Virus record (IMG/VR): IMGVR_UViG_3300049856_000161
Coordinates: 1 to 26,591 of that record
Direction: 5' to 3' (one strand)
Source of the DNA: a virus
DNA: 26,591 nt
The stretch's first letter is position 1; each line of letters opens with the position of its first letter. The notes under the pieces were generated by a model. The model saw nothing but the letters and a program-made list of their open reading frames with translations. It made no database searches and had not been told where the DNA came from. Position numbers and translations under genes: made by a program. Shown in pieces: positions 8,797 through 16,455 of the stretch.

Positions 8797-11301
8797 TCAC
8801 CGAGACAGGTATCGGTAATCGATCGCAATCTGATCTAGCTCAAACCCGGTGTCGTCCACGCTGGTAAACTGGGCAGCGATGGCATGGCTCATCTGACCCA
8901 AGGGGATACGCCCATCGCCATAGGTCGTGCGCTCAACCGGGAAGCTGTCGCTGACTACCGTCAGATCGTTAGGAGAAAACAAGAAGGACCATGTTGCCAG
9001 CCCGCTCTGAATGCAATCAAAGTTCAGGAATTGCTTGTAGGTTCCGGGCTTCTTCAAGTCGTTGAAGTGCCACGTCGCTTTCGACTGGTACGCCGTGGCT
9101 CCGTCGTTGGTGTCGCGGAAACTGGTCACTGCCTTGGCGGCATCGAAATAGTAGAGCGACGTTCCGCTCAGCACGTACAGGCGATCCTGGCGATCGAACA
9201 AGCCGTCAACGGTCGCAATGCTGGTCGGGAGCCAACGCGACCACGCCGCGATCTTGGACTCCTTGCTGTAGTTGTAGACGTAGAGTTGTGACGCACCTGC
9301 CAGAGCACCAGCGGTGACGTAGCAGCCAAGGAAAGGCCAGTAGGCAGCCGCCGACTGCGTAGGAAGCACAACATCGATCAGCGGTTCACCCAGATTATTG
9401 TCTTGAAGGCTGTCGGTGTTGTTGCCAGGAACCATCGACAGGCCACGGACGCCAGTTGCTGTCGGAATGATCGCGTACTGTGGGTTGAACAAGATCGGCT
9501 TCGGCGTCAATTCCGTTGATCCGCAACCGAACAAGAGATTCGACTGGAAACGACAGTCGGCAGGATTTGGGAACACGGACCAAAGCTCCGAGTCATCCTG
9601 ATAGATGAAGACCATGCGGTTATTGATGCCGATGATCGCCTTGATCGTTCCGCCTTGAGCGGCGTAGTTGCTGGTCGCTAAGTAAGTTGCTTCACCTGCA
9701 CCGGCTTGGTTCACCGTGTAGTCAAACAGTTTGTCGACATAAAATTGAGTCTGCGATCCAACCGTATTCCCATAGATCCAAAGACCTGATGCGGTAAACT
9801 CATTTGGCGCAATAGCGTTCGTGATTCCATAAGAAACCACCTTGTAGATGTATCGCTCATAACCGTTGACCGGGTTAACCGTAGCGTTCGTTCTCTCGGC
9901 AATGAAATTTACAAATCCATTACCGGATTGGAATTGTGCCAGACATCCGATGAAGACAGATGCAGGGAATGGGATTGTTGAATCGAAAACCTGCGCACTT
10001 ACAGCGTTTCTGGTGAACGCCGAGTTTACCGCTCCCTCATAAGTGTACGTTGCTCCAGGCGGAACGATCCACTGCGCCGATTGAATGACCGCGATGCGCG
10101 CCGCCGCGCCCGGAGCGACGGCAAACGTGATAAGAGCAAGGCCGCCGACATACGTGACCGTGTAGGCTGCCGGGTATGCTTGGAGAACGCCGGCCACGTA
10201 CACGCGAAGCGCGTCAGTGCCAAACTGCGGACCGTCAACAAGAGATGTCTGAAACGCCACCTGTGCGCCCGTGCCAGTGAAGACGTTTGTGCGATACGGA
10301 TAATAAGTGATGCCGGTCGTCGTGTACGGAGCATCGCCAGCGATCATTCTGAATCGGAGAATGCGATCAGCAGGCGCAGCCATATAGGCGCGCACTTTGA
10401 TTTCATTCGGTCCACCAGCGAATCGACTGGCGACTGTCTCCGGGTAGTAGTGACCATCCACCGCAGGAACACCGTAGTCCTCAACAAACTTTTGCCATGT
10501 GCCAGTCGAGTCGAGATATTCCAAAACGTAAGCAGTCCACTTACCGAATCCGGTCGTGTCGGCAAACGATTCACTGACCACAAAATTGTAGATGCCCGCA
10601 GCGCCGGCAGGAGCAACGAAATACCACCATTCACCGTAGTTCATCAGTGACGTGTAGTCGCGGTTATTCCAGAACCTGGGATTGTTGATCTTGGAGCAAT
10701 GAACGTTTCCGTCTGGACGACTGATCCACAACTTGCTGCCGCCAACGCCCATGACTGGCGTAAAAGACGAGTCGAATGCACCGGCAACGCCAGTGCGATA
10801 AACATGAAGCGGAAAGCTCGGATTCCAATTCGTCGGGCAATAAGGATCTTCGACGTAGGTCGGCTTGTTCGTCTTGCTGTCGAAGACGTGCAACAAAATG
10901 CGCGACGTGACCGTCGTTCCTGGAAATGTGTGCTTGATCAGCGCGACGACAACGTTGTTGAATACCAACGACTGAACGACCGTCCAGGTGGTGCAGTAGT
11001 CGGGGTTGTCGAAGTAGAGCGTGTTGATCGTAACGCCAGCGATGGTGTGCGCGATCGTGTCGCCCTTCTTGGCAAAGACGTAGAACTGCCCCTTGAGCTG
11101 AACCAAGCCCTTGGTCTGCGCATCGATGCTCCCAGATAACTTGATGCACGGCGGGCGGCGCTTCAGCGACTTGCCCACGGTGACATAGAGGTTGTCGAGC
11201 GTGGCGAAACGGTTGGCGTTCTCATCGTAGACGCCATTGCGAACGTCGATTCCACCATCGAACTCCGCGAGACTAAACGTCTTCTTGTCGGTGATCGGCA
11301 T
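8797..11301 (-). CDS. Tail nozzle / tubular tail protein (T7 gp12- or P22 gp10-like role), 834 aa
   Basis: I place the start at the ATG at 11301, which overlaps the adaptor stop (TAATG) and begins MPITDKKTFSLAEFDGGIDV; an upstream in-frame start would add 16 residues inside the adaptor gene. The protein is long, beta-rich and aromatic. The C-terminal third has repeated blade-like strands (LYVYNYSKESKIAAWSRWLP near residue 705, then RLYVLSGTSLYYFD), as in the beta-propeller nozzle proteins that close short phage tails. The family's usual length is about 470-800 residues. The gene follows the adaptor directly, the usual order in podoviruses. No peptidase or lyase motif is seen. Nozzle is the preferred call; a tail hub or tailspike is less likely. 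Confidence 0.8.
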   Translation of the reverse strand: MPITDKKTFSLAEFDGGIDVRNGVYDENANRFATLDNLYVTVGKSLKRRPPCIKLSGSIDAQTKGLVQLKGQFYVFAKKGDTIAHTIAGVTINTLYFDNPDYCTTWTVVQSLVFNNVVVALIKHTFPGTTVTSRILLHVFDSKTNKPTYVEDPYCPTNWNPSFPLHVYRTGVAGAFDSSFTPVMGVGGSKLWISRPDGNVHCSKINNPRFWNNRDYTSLMNYGEWWYFVAPAGAAGIYNFVVSESFADTTGFGKWTAYVLEYLDSTGTWQKFVEDYGVPAVDGHYYPETVASRFAGGPNEIKVRAYMAAPADRILRFRMIAGDAPYTTTGITYYPYRTNVFTGTGAQVAFQTSLVDGPQFGTDALRVYVAGVLQAYPAAYTVTYVGGLALITFAVAPGAAARIAVIQSAQWIVPPGATYTYEGAVNSAFTRNAVSAQVFDSTIPFPASVFIGCLAQFQSGNGFVNFIAERTNATVNPVNGYERYIYKVVSYGITNAIAPNEFTASGLWIYGNTVGSQTQFYVDKLFDYTVNQAGAGEATYLATSNYAAQGGTIKAIIGINNRMVFIYQDDSELWSVFPNPADCRFQSNLLFGCGSTELTPKPILFNPQYAIIPTATGVRGLSMVPGNNTDSLQDNNLGEPLIDVVLPTQSAAAYWPFLGCYVTAGALAGASQLYVYNYSKESKIAAWSRWLPTSIATVDGLFDRQDRLYVLSGTSLYYFDAAKAVTSFRDTNDGATAYQSKATWHFNDLKKPGTYKQFLNFDCIQSGLATWSFLFSPNDLTVVSDSFPVERTTYGDGRIPLGQMSHAIAAQFTSVDDTGFELDQIAIDYRYLSR

Positions 11302-12047
11302 TAGCGCACCGTTGGCGCTTGGCTCCAGCGCGGCATGCCGGTGTACCATGCTTCTTCGTTGTCATCGAAGCTGCCATCAGTCGATATTTCAATGACTTGA
11401 CCCGTTGCCTGCCAGCTACGCAGATCGGTGTTCCGCTTACGGTACATCTGCATGTAGGTGTCAGCCATCGGCTTGTCACCGCGTGACGTGCAGACCAGCC
11501 ACAGCGTCCAATAAATGATCATCATGCCATCGACAATCGACACCGCAGCATCGTTGGCGAACGTCGACTGAGCAACGTACAGCATCCGCACCGAGTATGC
11601 CTGATCGCTGTAAGGCCAGAGATTGATTTGGCCGGCTTCTTCCCACCAGTATTCGGGAGGACCACATACCGCCTGGAAGGTGTCGCCGCCTGTAATCTGC
11701 TGTTGATCCTGGCTGGCCTCAACCGGCGCCTGTCGCTTCTCCAATTTGACGTAGCCGGCGTTGGCGCTTCCTGCAAGCGCGGCGGGATCGTAGAGCGCAA
11801 GCGCCAAAACACCGCCTGCGCCACACTGAGTCGGGTAATTGAGAACGTTTTGCTGAATCCCAAGCGCGACCGTCACGCGACGCTGTGCCGTCACCCAGCG
11901 GCAATCAGCATGGGCCTGAATTGCCGCTGAATCGATGATCGCATTGCGCTGATTCTGAACCTGTGACGCCTGCGCGGTGGAAGTGGTTTCTCCCAGGAAC
12001 GCCGCTACTTGGCGGCGGATTTCTGTCCTGGAAAGGTAAAGTTCCAC
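11301..12047 (-). CDS. Head-tail adaptor / tail tubular A-type protein, 248 aa
   Basis: The start is GTG at 12047, supported by an AAGGA Shine-Dalgarno site nine bases upstream; the upstream gene ends 12 bases before. The N-terminus is helical (LSRTEIRRQVAAFLGE). A C-terminal helical region (IVDGMMIIYWTLWLV, then MADTYMQMYRKRNTDLR) resembles the helix packing of dodecameric neck adaptors such as T7 gp11 and P22 gp4, which bind the portal ring from below. The gene order (capsid, unknown, adaptor, nozzle) supports this. Hydrophobic residues in the WTLWLV segment could suggest a membrane span, but the surrounding helix with polar faces fits an oligomer interface better. Assignment is by pattern and context. 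Confidence 0.75.
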   Translation of the reverse strand: MELYLSRTEIRRQVAAFLGETTSTAQASQVQNQRNAIIDSAAIQAHADCRWVTAQRRVTVALGIQQNVLNYPTQCGAGGVLALALYDPAALAGSANAGYVKLEKRQAPVEASQDQQQITGGDTFQAVCGPPEYWWEEAGQINLWPYSDQAYSVRMLYVAQSTFANDAAVSIVDGMMIIYWTLWLVCTSRGDKPMADTYMQMYRKRNTDLRSWQATGQVIEISTDGSFDDNEEAWYTGMPRWSQAPTVR

Positions 12048-12059
12048 CGCGCACCGTCC

Positions 12060-13082
12060 TTAGCGTTTGGCGCCAGCCGGCGCACGGAAGCCCTTGATAG
12101 CCTCCTTCACCAGATTCAGTTGCTTCTTGCTGGTGCCGATGCCTTCCAGGTTGGTCAGCGCGGCATCAGGAATGTTCATCCCGTGCGTGTCGTAGAGAAC
12201 CGACACATCTAGGCCAATCTCGTTACTGAAACCACATCGCTTCAAGTGATCGACCATTTCGCTTGAGTCAGTCAGATCATCAAGTGAATCGGGGCTGGTC
12301 GACACGAATCCATCAACCTGAACGCCTGCGGCAGTGGCCGCATCGTCATCGACGCCGCTGGCCGGCATTGGTTCGGCTGACGGCGGCTGCAAGCCTTCGA
12401 AGTCGATGCCATCGAACATGCCGTTCTGCGGCTCAGCGAGCGAGATGATCGCTTCGAAGTCCTTGGCGGTAACAGTATCGTTGAAAGCGATGTCGAACTC
12501 CCAATCACGCACCGTGGCGGTCTTGCGCGGACGGGGGAAGAAACGGTCTTCACGGCGCTTGAACTCAGCCAACGCCTGGGCGTTGAGCGCCGGCATCAAC
12601 TCGCGCTTGTAGCGAGCAATCAACGCCTCGTAGGCGGTGAACATATCAGCCATGCGCTTGAACAACTTCAGCTCTTGGCCAGTGCCATAGACGCGCTCAA
12701 CGATGCTGACGGTCTGATTTTCTTTGCGGATGACGTAGGCGTCACCCAACTCCTGAAGGTGCTGAAGTGCCTGTTCCTTGGTGAAAGCCTTCACGCGGGT
12801 GAGTGAGCGCGCCCAATCAGGGCGGATCACGATGTCGCCAACTCCGTAGAGCTTGCGCATCAGCGGGATTTCATGCAGAAAACGGGTACTGGAAAACTTG
12901 CGGTCTTCGCTGTTGATGTCGAGATTCACAGCGATGGCACAGATCACAATCTGTGAGCTGTTCGTGACGCTCATCCGATCTTCGCCCATGAAGAACGTCG
13001 GAGCCTTGTCGGTATCCATCAGCGACATATCTGTCGCTTGGCCGAGTTTAGGATCATTCGGGACGATTACGTTGTCAGCCAT
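12060..13082 (-). CDS. Unknown virion-associated protein between capsid and adaptor, 340 aa
   Basis: The ATG at 13082 has an AAGGAA ribosome site about nine bases upstream. It is the first gene after the strong terminator that follows the capsid gene, so it depends on read-through or an unseen promoter. Residues 1-170 are mixed alpha/beta with many charged residues. Residues about 225-285 are acidic, Pro/Ala/Ser-rich and probably flexible. The last 50 residues (NIPDAALTNLEGIGTSKKQL onward) loosely resemble a helix-turn or helix-hairpin end ('LEGIG'), which is only suggestive. I see no signal peptide or membrane helix and do not recognise the family. Possible roles include a capsid accessory, head completion or a non-structural late protein. 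Confidence 0.8.
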   Translation of the reverse strand: MADNVIVPNDPKLGQATDMSLMDTDKAPTFFMGEDRMSVTNSSQIVICAIAVNLDINSEDRKFSSTRFLHEIPLMRKLYGVGDIVIRPDWARSLTRVKAFTKEQALQHLQELGDAYVIRKENQTVSIVERVYGTGQELKLFKRMADMFTAYEALIARYKRELMPALNAQALAEFKRREDRFFPRPRKTATVRDWEFDIAFNDTVTAKDFEAIISLAEPQNGMFDGIDFEGLQPPSAEPMPASGVDDDAATAAGVQVDGFVSTSPDSLDDLTDSSEMVDHLKRCGFSNEIGLDVSVLYDTHGMNIPDAALTNLEGIGTSKKQLNLVKEAIKGFRAPAGAKR

Positions 13083-13139
13083 AGGTGGTCATTCCTTGGA
13101 AATGCCGCAGTGCGGCGGTTGGTTGGAAAGAAAAAGAAA

Positions 13140-13170
13140 ACCGCCAACGGATGGTCAGTCCGTTGGCGGT
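13140..13170 (-). terminator. Strong rho-independent terminator after major capsid gene
   Basis: CCGCCAACGGA (13141-13151) pairs perfectly with TCCGTTGGCGG (13159-13169) around a 7-base loop, and a flanking A-T pair makes 12 bp. In the leftward transcript the hairpin is followed by a long U-rich run (complement of 13125-13140). It begins 11 bases after the capsid stop codon and separates capsid from the neck and tail genes. Confidence 0.92.
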
Positions 13171-13180
13171 CAGGCCCCAA

Positions 13181-14281
13181 TTAGGGCATCGCCATCACGC
13201 CGCAGCTATTCGGCAAGTCGCACCATTCGGTGAGTTCGCCGTGGTAGCTGGTGCGCTGCAAACGCTGGTTGTAAGGCATGCCATGCGGCACGACCACATC
13301 TTCCATCACCGGCATGACGCCGAAGTGGTCGGTGTTGAGGAAGTAGCAACGCTTGCCGAACGGCGTGGCGAAGCTGTTTTCCGCATCGATTTCTTCGAAT
13401 ACCGGCTCGTTGACGATCATGATGTCGCCGTACATGAAGCAGTCCTGTGGCAGGCTGATTCCGTACTTCTCGCCATTCTTCTGCGCCCATTCGCGAGCCG
13501 CGCGGTAGTCGAACTTGCCCGCCACGGTGCTGGTGCCCAGGAACAGACTAACCAACAGATCGTAGAAGGTATCGCCGCAAGCAATCCAATCGACCTGACT
13601 GCCGTTCGCACGGCGGTTGGCGCGACGGATCATGCTGAAGAAGCTGTTCGCTACGGTGTCAACAGTCACGCCCGTGATGAGCTGGTGACGGAAGATGCTC
13701 GCCGAGCGCGAACGACCACCGATCACACCCGTGCTGTTGCTGGTGACGGGGAACAAACCATCGACACCAGTGAAGCACTTGGGCAGGTTCGCGTTGTCCA
13801 GCCAGACGTTTTTGCGCAGTTCCTGGATCCAGTTGTAGCGGATGTCTTCGCTGTTCTCCTTGATGATGTTCACGACCTTTTCGATCACATCAGCATCATG
13901 GGCGCCTTCGCGGATGCCCTTGTTGTAATCAACGCGAATGCCATTGCGTTCGATCAGATCATAGAGCAGTTCGTCGCCGAGGTGGCCCTTGCCGACAAAG
14001 TAGTCCATCTTGCTGACGGTCTGCTTGGTCTGGAAAGGCAGGATGTCAGCGCCGTCCCACCACGTGATCTTCTGGCCGCGAGTGCCTTTGACCATGAAGC
14101 GGAAGCCGCCAAGAACCGGGTTTCCGGCCTTTTTCGCCTTCTTGAGCAGATAGGCATAGCTGGGTGAGGTGATGCGGTCTAGTGCGGTCACATCGTCGCG
14201 ATTGGCAACGTGCGGAGCGAGGGCGGCGACGGCGAGGAAGTCAATTTCCTCCTGCGTCAGCGCGGTCTGGGTGATGGGCAT
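13181..14281 (-). CDS. Major capsid (coat) protein, 366 aa
   Basis: The ATG at 14281 is preceded by a good AAAGGAA ribosome site. The protein follows the scaffold gene directly, is 366 residues long (a usual coat-protein size) and is rich in mixed alpha/beta elements. An N-terminal helical arm (TQEEIDFLAVAALAP) and an internal long helix (residues about 128-150, HDADVIEKVVNIIKENSEDI) fit an HK97-type fold with N-arm and spine helix. The C-terminal half contains aromatic strand-like segments (YGDIMIVNEPVF; RCYFLNTDHFGVMP). A strong terminator directly after the gene and a putative promoter before the scaffold-capsid pair are consistent with very high expression. The call rests on position, size and general pattern, not on a diagnostic motif. 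Confidence 0.85.
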   Translation of the reverse strand: MPITQTALTQEEIDFLAVAALAPHVANRDDVTALDRITSPSYAYLLKKAKKAGNPVLGGFRFMVKGTRGQKITWWDGADILPFQTKQTVSKMDYFVGKGHLGDELLYDLIERNGIRVDYNKGIREGAHDADVIEKVVNIIKENSEDIRYNWIQELRKNVWLDNANLPKCFTGVDGLFPVTSNSTGVIGGRSRSASIFRHQLITGVTVDTVANSFFSMIRRANRRANGSQVDWIACGDTFYDLLVSLFLGTSTVAGKFDYRAAREWAQKNGEKYGISLPQDCFMYGDIMIVNEPVFEEIDAENSFATPFGKRCYFLNTDHFGVMPVMEDVVVPHGMPYNQRLQRTSYHGELTEWCDLPNSCGVMAMP

Positions 14282-14299
14282 GGGATGATTCCTTTAGGA

Positions 14300-15646
14300 T
14301 CAGCGAGGTTTGGAGAGGTGTTGGACAGCGAACGCCAACGCCGAATCGGGTTCGGCTGCCGTCACCGGGGCGTAGGAACCAGTTGCACGCAGGGGCTGTC
14401 CCTGCTTTGCGACCGGCCTTACGACTGGTTTCGGCTGTCTCTCTGCGAACTCCGCTTGAGCACGGCGGGCAAGCCCGACGCGCTTCATGGGCGGGATCGA
14501 TCGTGGATCGACACCGGGCCATTTCTCCTGAACCAATCGAGTGATGATCGGAACCAAGTGCTTTTGGAAGTGCTCGGAAATAGCCGCTGGCGCAATTCCG
14601 GCCTCGGAAAGATCCGAGACGATTTCTGACCACGCATCGTTATCCGCTGAAGCGGTTGACGATGGTTGGCGTTCACGCTGCTGAACAGGCTGTTCGCGCA
14701 GTGCTGGAGCCTGACGCAGCTCAGGCCGCGCCGTGGTTTCGGGCTTCTTCGCTGCTACCTTCACCCCAGATGCAATCTCGGCTGCATGCAGCAGTCGAGC
14801 GCGTTCCTCGGTGATGGCCTCGGAATCCACCAAGTCCTGAAGATCAGCCGGCAGTCTGCCAGTGAACTCAGAAACTTGTCCCAGCGGACTTCCCATCGCG
14901 GTATAGATTTGGTCGAGAGAATCCCGAACCCCATCCAACACAGCAAGGTCGTCCTTGTGCGGCATGTACCCTTTGCCAATGGCATCGGCTGCGCGCACGG
15001 CTGAAGCAGAAGCCCGGATGGCTCCTGCGAACTCGTCGGTCGACACATGACCAAGCTCGTCATCGCTGATGCCGTAGTGCTCGAAAAGCTTCGTGTAATT
15101 GCGCCCCGTCTTTGCAAACGGTTCGTTTTCCGCGTAGTTTTTCTCACGCTCGGCGAGCTTCGTTTCCGCAGTGCTTGCACGCTTGTGCAGCGACACGATA
15201 CGGTCACGGGTTTTGATCTTGATGTCGTCGCGGCTCAGACCCTCAAATGGGTCGTCCTTCTTCTCGTCACTGGCTGGCTTCGGCTGCGTGGCCTGCTTCG
15301 CGTCAAGCTTCTTCTCGGGCGCTTTCGACGCCTCCGGTTTCTGCTCGGGCTCGGCCTGCTTACGCTGCTCCGGCTTGATCAACGACTGAATGGCGTCGTC
15401 GTGCGGGGTGGCAGAGGCTGGATCCTCGGCGTCGGGATTGGCGTCTCCCTCGGCGTCTTCGGTTCCGTCCGATTGCGAATCGGGTTGGCGCTCCTGTTCC
15501 TCTGGCTCCGCAGCCAGTGGGGCTTCATCGTCATCGACGGGAAGCCGGAATTGTTCGTCCTGTTCCTGGGAGGTCGAAGCTGGCGAAGCCTCGTCAATCA
15601 CGCCCGCAGCAGTGGTCATGGCGGGACCGTAGGACAACAACGCCAT
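14300..15646 (-). CDS. Scaffolding protein, 448 aa
   Basis: The N-terminal quarter (residues about 20-125) is strongly acidic, then Lys/Glu/Pro-rich and low in hydrophobics, typical of the flexible part of a scaffold. Residues about 140-180 form a charged coiled coil (HKRASTAETKLAEREKNYAE). The rest is helical, and the C-terminus carries basic patches (RRAQAEFAERQPKPVVRPVA) suitable for coat binding. It lies 18 bp upstream of the coat gene, the standard scaffold position, and is longer than many scaffolds. Two starts are possible: ATG at 15646, only 5 bp from the 19-bp motif and without a visible ribosome site, and an in-frame ATG at 15619 (MTTAAG), also without a good site. No protease motif is seen, so it appears to be a pure scaffold. 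Confidence 0.85.
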   Translation of the reverse strand: MALLSYGPAMTTAAGVIDEASPASTSQEQDEQFRLPVDDDEAPLAAEPEEQERQPDSQSDGTEDAEGDANPDAEDPASATPHDDAIQSLIKPEQRKQAEPEQKPEASKAPEKKLDAKQATQPKPASDEKKDDPFEGLSRDDIKIKTRDRIVSLHKRASTAETKLAEREKNYAENEPFAKTGRNYTKLFEHYGISDDELGHVSTDEFAGAIRASASAVRAADAIGKGYMPHKDDLAVLDGVRDSLDQIYTAMGSPLGQVSEFTGRLPADLQDLVDSEAITEERARLLHAAEIASGVKVAAKKPETTARPELRQAPALREQPVQQRERQPSSTASADNDAWSEIVSDLSEAGIAPAAISEHFQKHLVPIITRLVQEKWPGVDPRSIPPMKRVGLARRAQAEFAERQPKPVVRPVAKQGQPLRATGSYAPVTAAEPDSALAFAVQHLSKPR

Positions 15647-15651
15647 TACGA

Positions 15652-15670
15652 CAAATCAGCACTAGGTTAC
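15652..15670 (-). promoter_or_regulatory. 19-bp late-gene motif, copy B (upstream of scaffold/capsid)
   Basis: On the minus strand this reads GTAACCTAGTGCTGATTTG, one mismatch from copy A and two from copy C. It ends 5 bp before the first possible scaffold start codon. If transcription starts at the end of the motif, the mRNA would be leaderless or would use the internal ATG at 15619. Confidence 0.7.
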
Positions 15671-15687
15671 GGTATCGTTATGACGCT

Positions 15688-15721
15688 GTACCACAAAGCG
15701 TCACGTGAATCCTTGTGGTAC
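15688..15721. promoter_or_regulatory. 34-bp nested dyad between divergent scaffold and HNH genes
   Basis: GTACCACAA (15688-15696) and TTGTGGTAC (15713-15721) are perfect inverted arms. The palindrome TCACGTGA (15701-15708) sits exactly at the centre, with four bases on each side. The exact concentric symmetry suggests a site for a dimeric or tetrameric DNA-binding protein. Its ligand is unknown. Confidence 0.75.
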
Positions 15722-15740
15722 ACCAGAAAAGGTGTACCAC
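15715..15740 (+). promoter_or_regulatory. 10-bp perfect inverted repeat just upstream of HNH start
   Basis: GTGGTACACC (15715-15724) and GGTGTACCAC (15731-15740) flank AGAAAA. In a rightward transcript this forms a stable hairpin ending six bases before the HNH ATG and would hinder ribosome loading. It shares its left arm with the 34-bp dyad, so the two structures may be alternatives. Confidence 0.75.
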
Positions 15741-15746
15741 TAAGGC

Positions 15747-16061
15747 ATGACCGACAAACACTGCTCCAAGTGCTCACTCCCCCGCCGTGCGTCAGGCAGG
15801 TACTGCCTCGTCCACCATGCCGCCTACATCCGAAAATGGCGAGAAACCCACCCGCTGACCGGCGAAGCCAAGATGAAGCACAATGCCCGCTGCTACGCGA
15901 ATTGTTACGTGCGCCGTGGGAAGATCGCGCGCAAACCCTGTCGTACCTGCGGCAACAAGCGCTCACAGATGCGCCACAACGACTATTCGAAGCCGCTGGA
16001 AGTCGTCTGGCTCTGCCGACCATGCCACCTCAAGCACCACGCGACCACCGACGCCAAGTAA
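15747..16061 (+). CDS. HNH endonuclease-like zinc protein, 104 aa
   Basis: This is the only clear rightward gene inside the late module. The N-terminus has a CxxC pair (Cys6, Cys9) with Cys20 and His23/24, a likely zinc site. The C-terminus has Cys65-x-x-Cys68-Gly, then HNDYSKPLEVVWLC with His77 and Asp79, and Cys90-x-x-Cys93-His94 with His97. This is the usual order of a phage HNH (beta-beta-alpha metal) nuclease stabilised by a CxxC zinc knuckle. HNH proteins in phages act as homing endonucleases or aid packaging; its opposite strand, flanking dyads and own terminator fit an inserted selfish gene, but that is inference. The ribosome site is poor: AAGG lies only one base before the ATG, and a hairpin immediately precedes it. 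Confidence 0.85.
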   Translation: MTDKHCSKCSLPRRASGRYCLVHHAAYIRKWRETHPLTGEAKMKHNARCYANCYVRRGKIARKPCRTCGNKRSQMRHNDYSKPLEVVWLCRPCHLKHHATTDAK

Positions 16062-16068
16062 CGCAAAA

Positions 16069-16091
16069 AACGCCGGGTTCGGGCCGGCGTT
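16069..16091. terminator. Bidirectional rho-independent terminator
   Basis: AACGCCGG (16069-16076) pairs perfectly with CCGGCGTT (16084-16091) around seven bases. Leftward transcripts meet a run of six U (complement of 16065-16070) and rightward transcripts meet TTTTT at 16100-16104. It ends the HNH gene on the plus strand and the portal-to-90-residue gene operon on the minus strand. Confidence 0.9.
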
Positions 16092-16181
16092 CTTGCGCGT
16101 TTTTAGAGCGGTCGGGCTGCAAACCCTGGCGTCTGCCGCTTGCAGGCTGCAATATGAGCCATTACGGCCCAAAATCAAGCC

Positions 16182-16454
16182 TCAGTGGATCACGGTGCCC
16201 TGACCCAGCGACTGGGAGCGGTTCAGGAGTGCCGCGCGCAAGGATTCGACATCCTTCATCGATCCGGTAAGCAACTGTCGGGTGTGCGCCAACTCGGTTT
16301 CAAGATCGGCGATGCGGTCAGAGCGCGCAGCCATCGTCACGACTTCTGGCGATGGAACGTAAGCCGGGAGCGCTGCATCGCTGGGAACGGGAGTCTTCTG
16401 GTCGTCCAGCGCATCGCTGTGCGCTTCGGTGTCGGTTTCGGCGGGATCGCGCAT
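16182..16454 (-). CDS. Small coiled-coil protein, 90 aa
   Basis: The ATG at 16454 lies one base after the stop of the lipoprotein gene (TGACATG), as expected for the last gene of a coupled operon. Residues 1-40 are acidic and Pro-rich. Residues about 42-80 form a heptad-like helix (SDRIADLETELAHTRQLLTG, then KDVESLRAALLNR), a probable coiled coil. There is no signal peptide or membrane helix. I do not recognise the family. Position after a membrane protein and a lipoprotein could suggest a lysis- or envelope-linked accessory, but it may equally be a minor virion protein. The bidirectional terminator follows about 90 bp downstream. Confidence 0.7.
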   Translation of the reverse strand: MRDPAETDTEAHSDALDDQKTPVPSDAALPAYVPSPEVVTMAARSDRIADLETELAHTRQLLTGSMKDVESLRAALLNRSQSLGQGTVIH

Positions 16455-16455
16455 G

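Noticed and set aside
11301-11349. Upstream in-frame start that would lengthen the nozzle protein to 850 residues
   Set aside because: The extra 16 residues lie inside the adaptor gene. The TAATG overlap at 11301 gives a more natural start and N-terminus.
11905-11920. Partial match to the 19-bp motif (CAATCAGCATGGG)
   Set aside because: It lies within the adaptor coding sequence, lacks the TAC end and breaks the invariant core, so it is probably chance.
16104-16126. tRNA-like fragment (TAGAGC...GGGCTGCAAACCC) resembling a Cys anticodon arm
   Set aside because: The anticodon stem pairs for only three bases, and no T-arm or acceptor stem can be built from the flanks. A truncated tRNA att site cannot be excluded, but nothing else supports integration.
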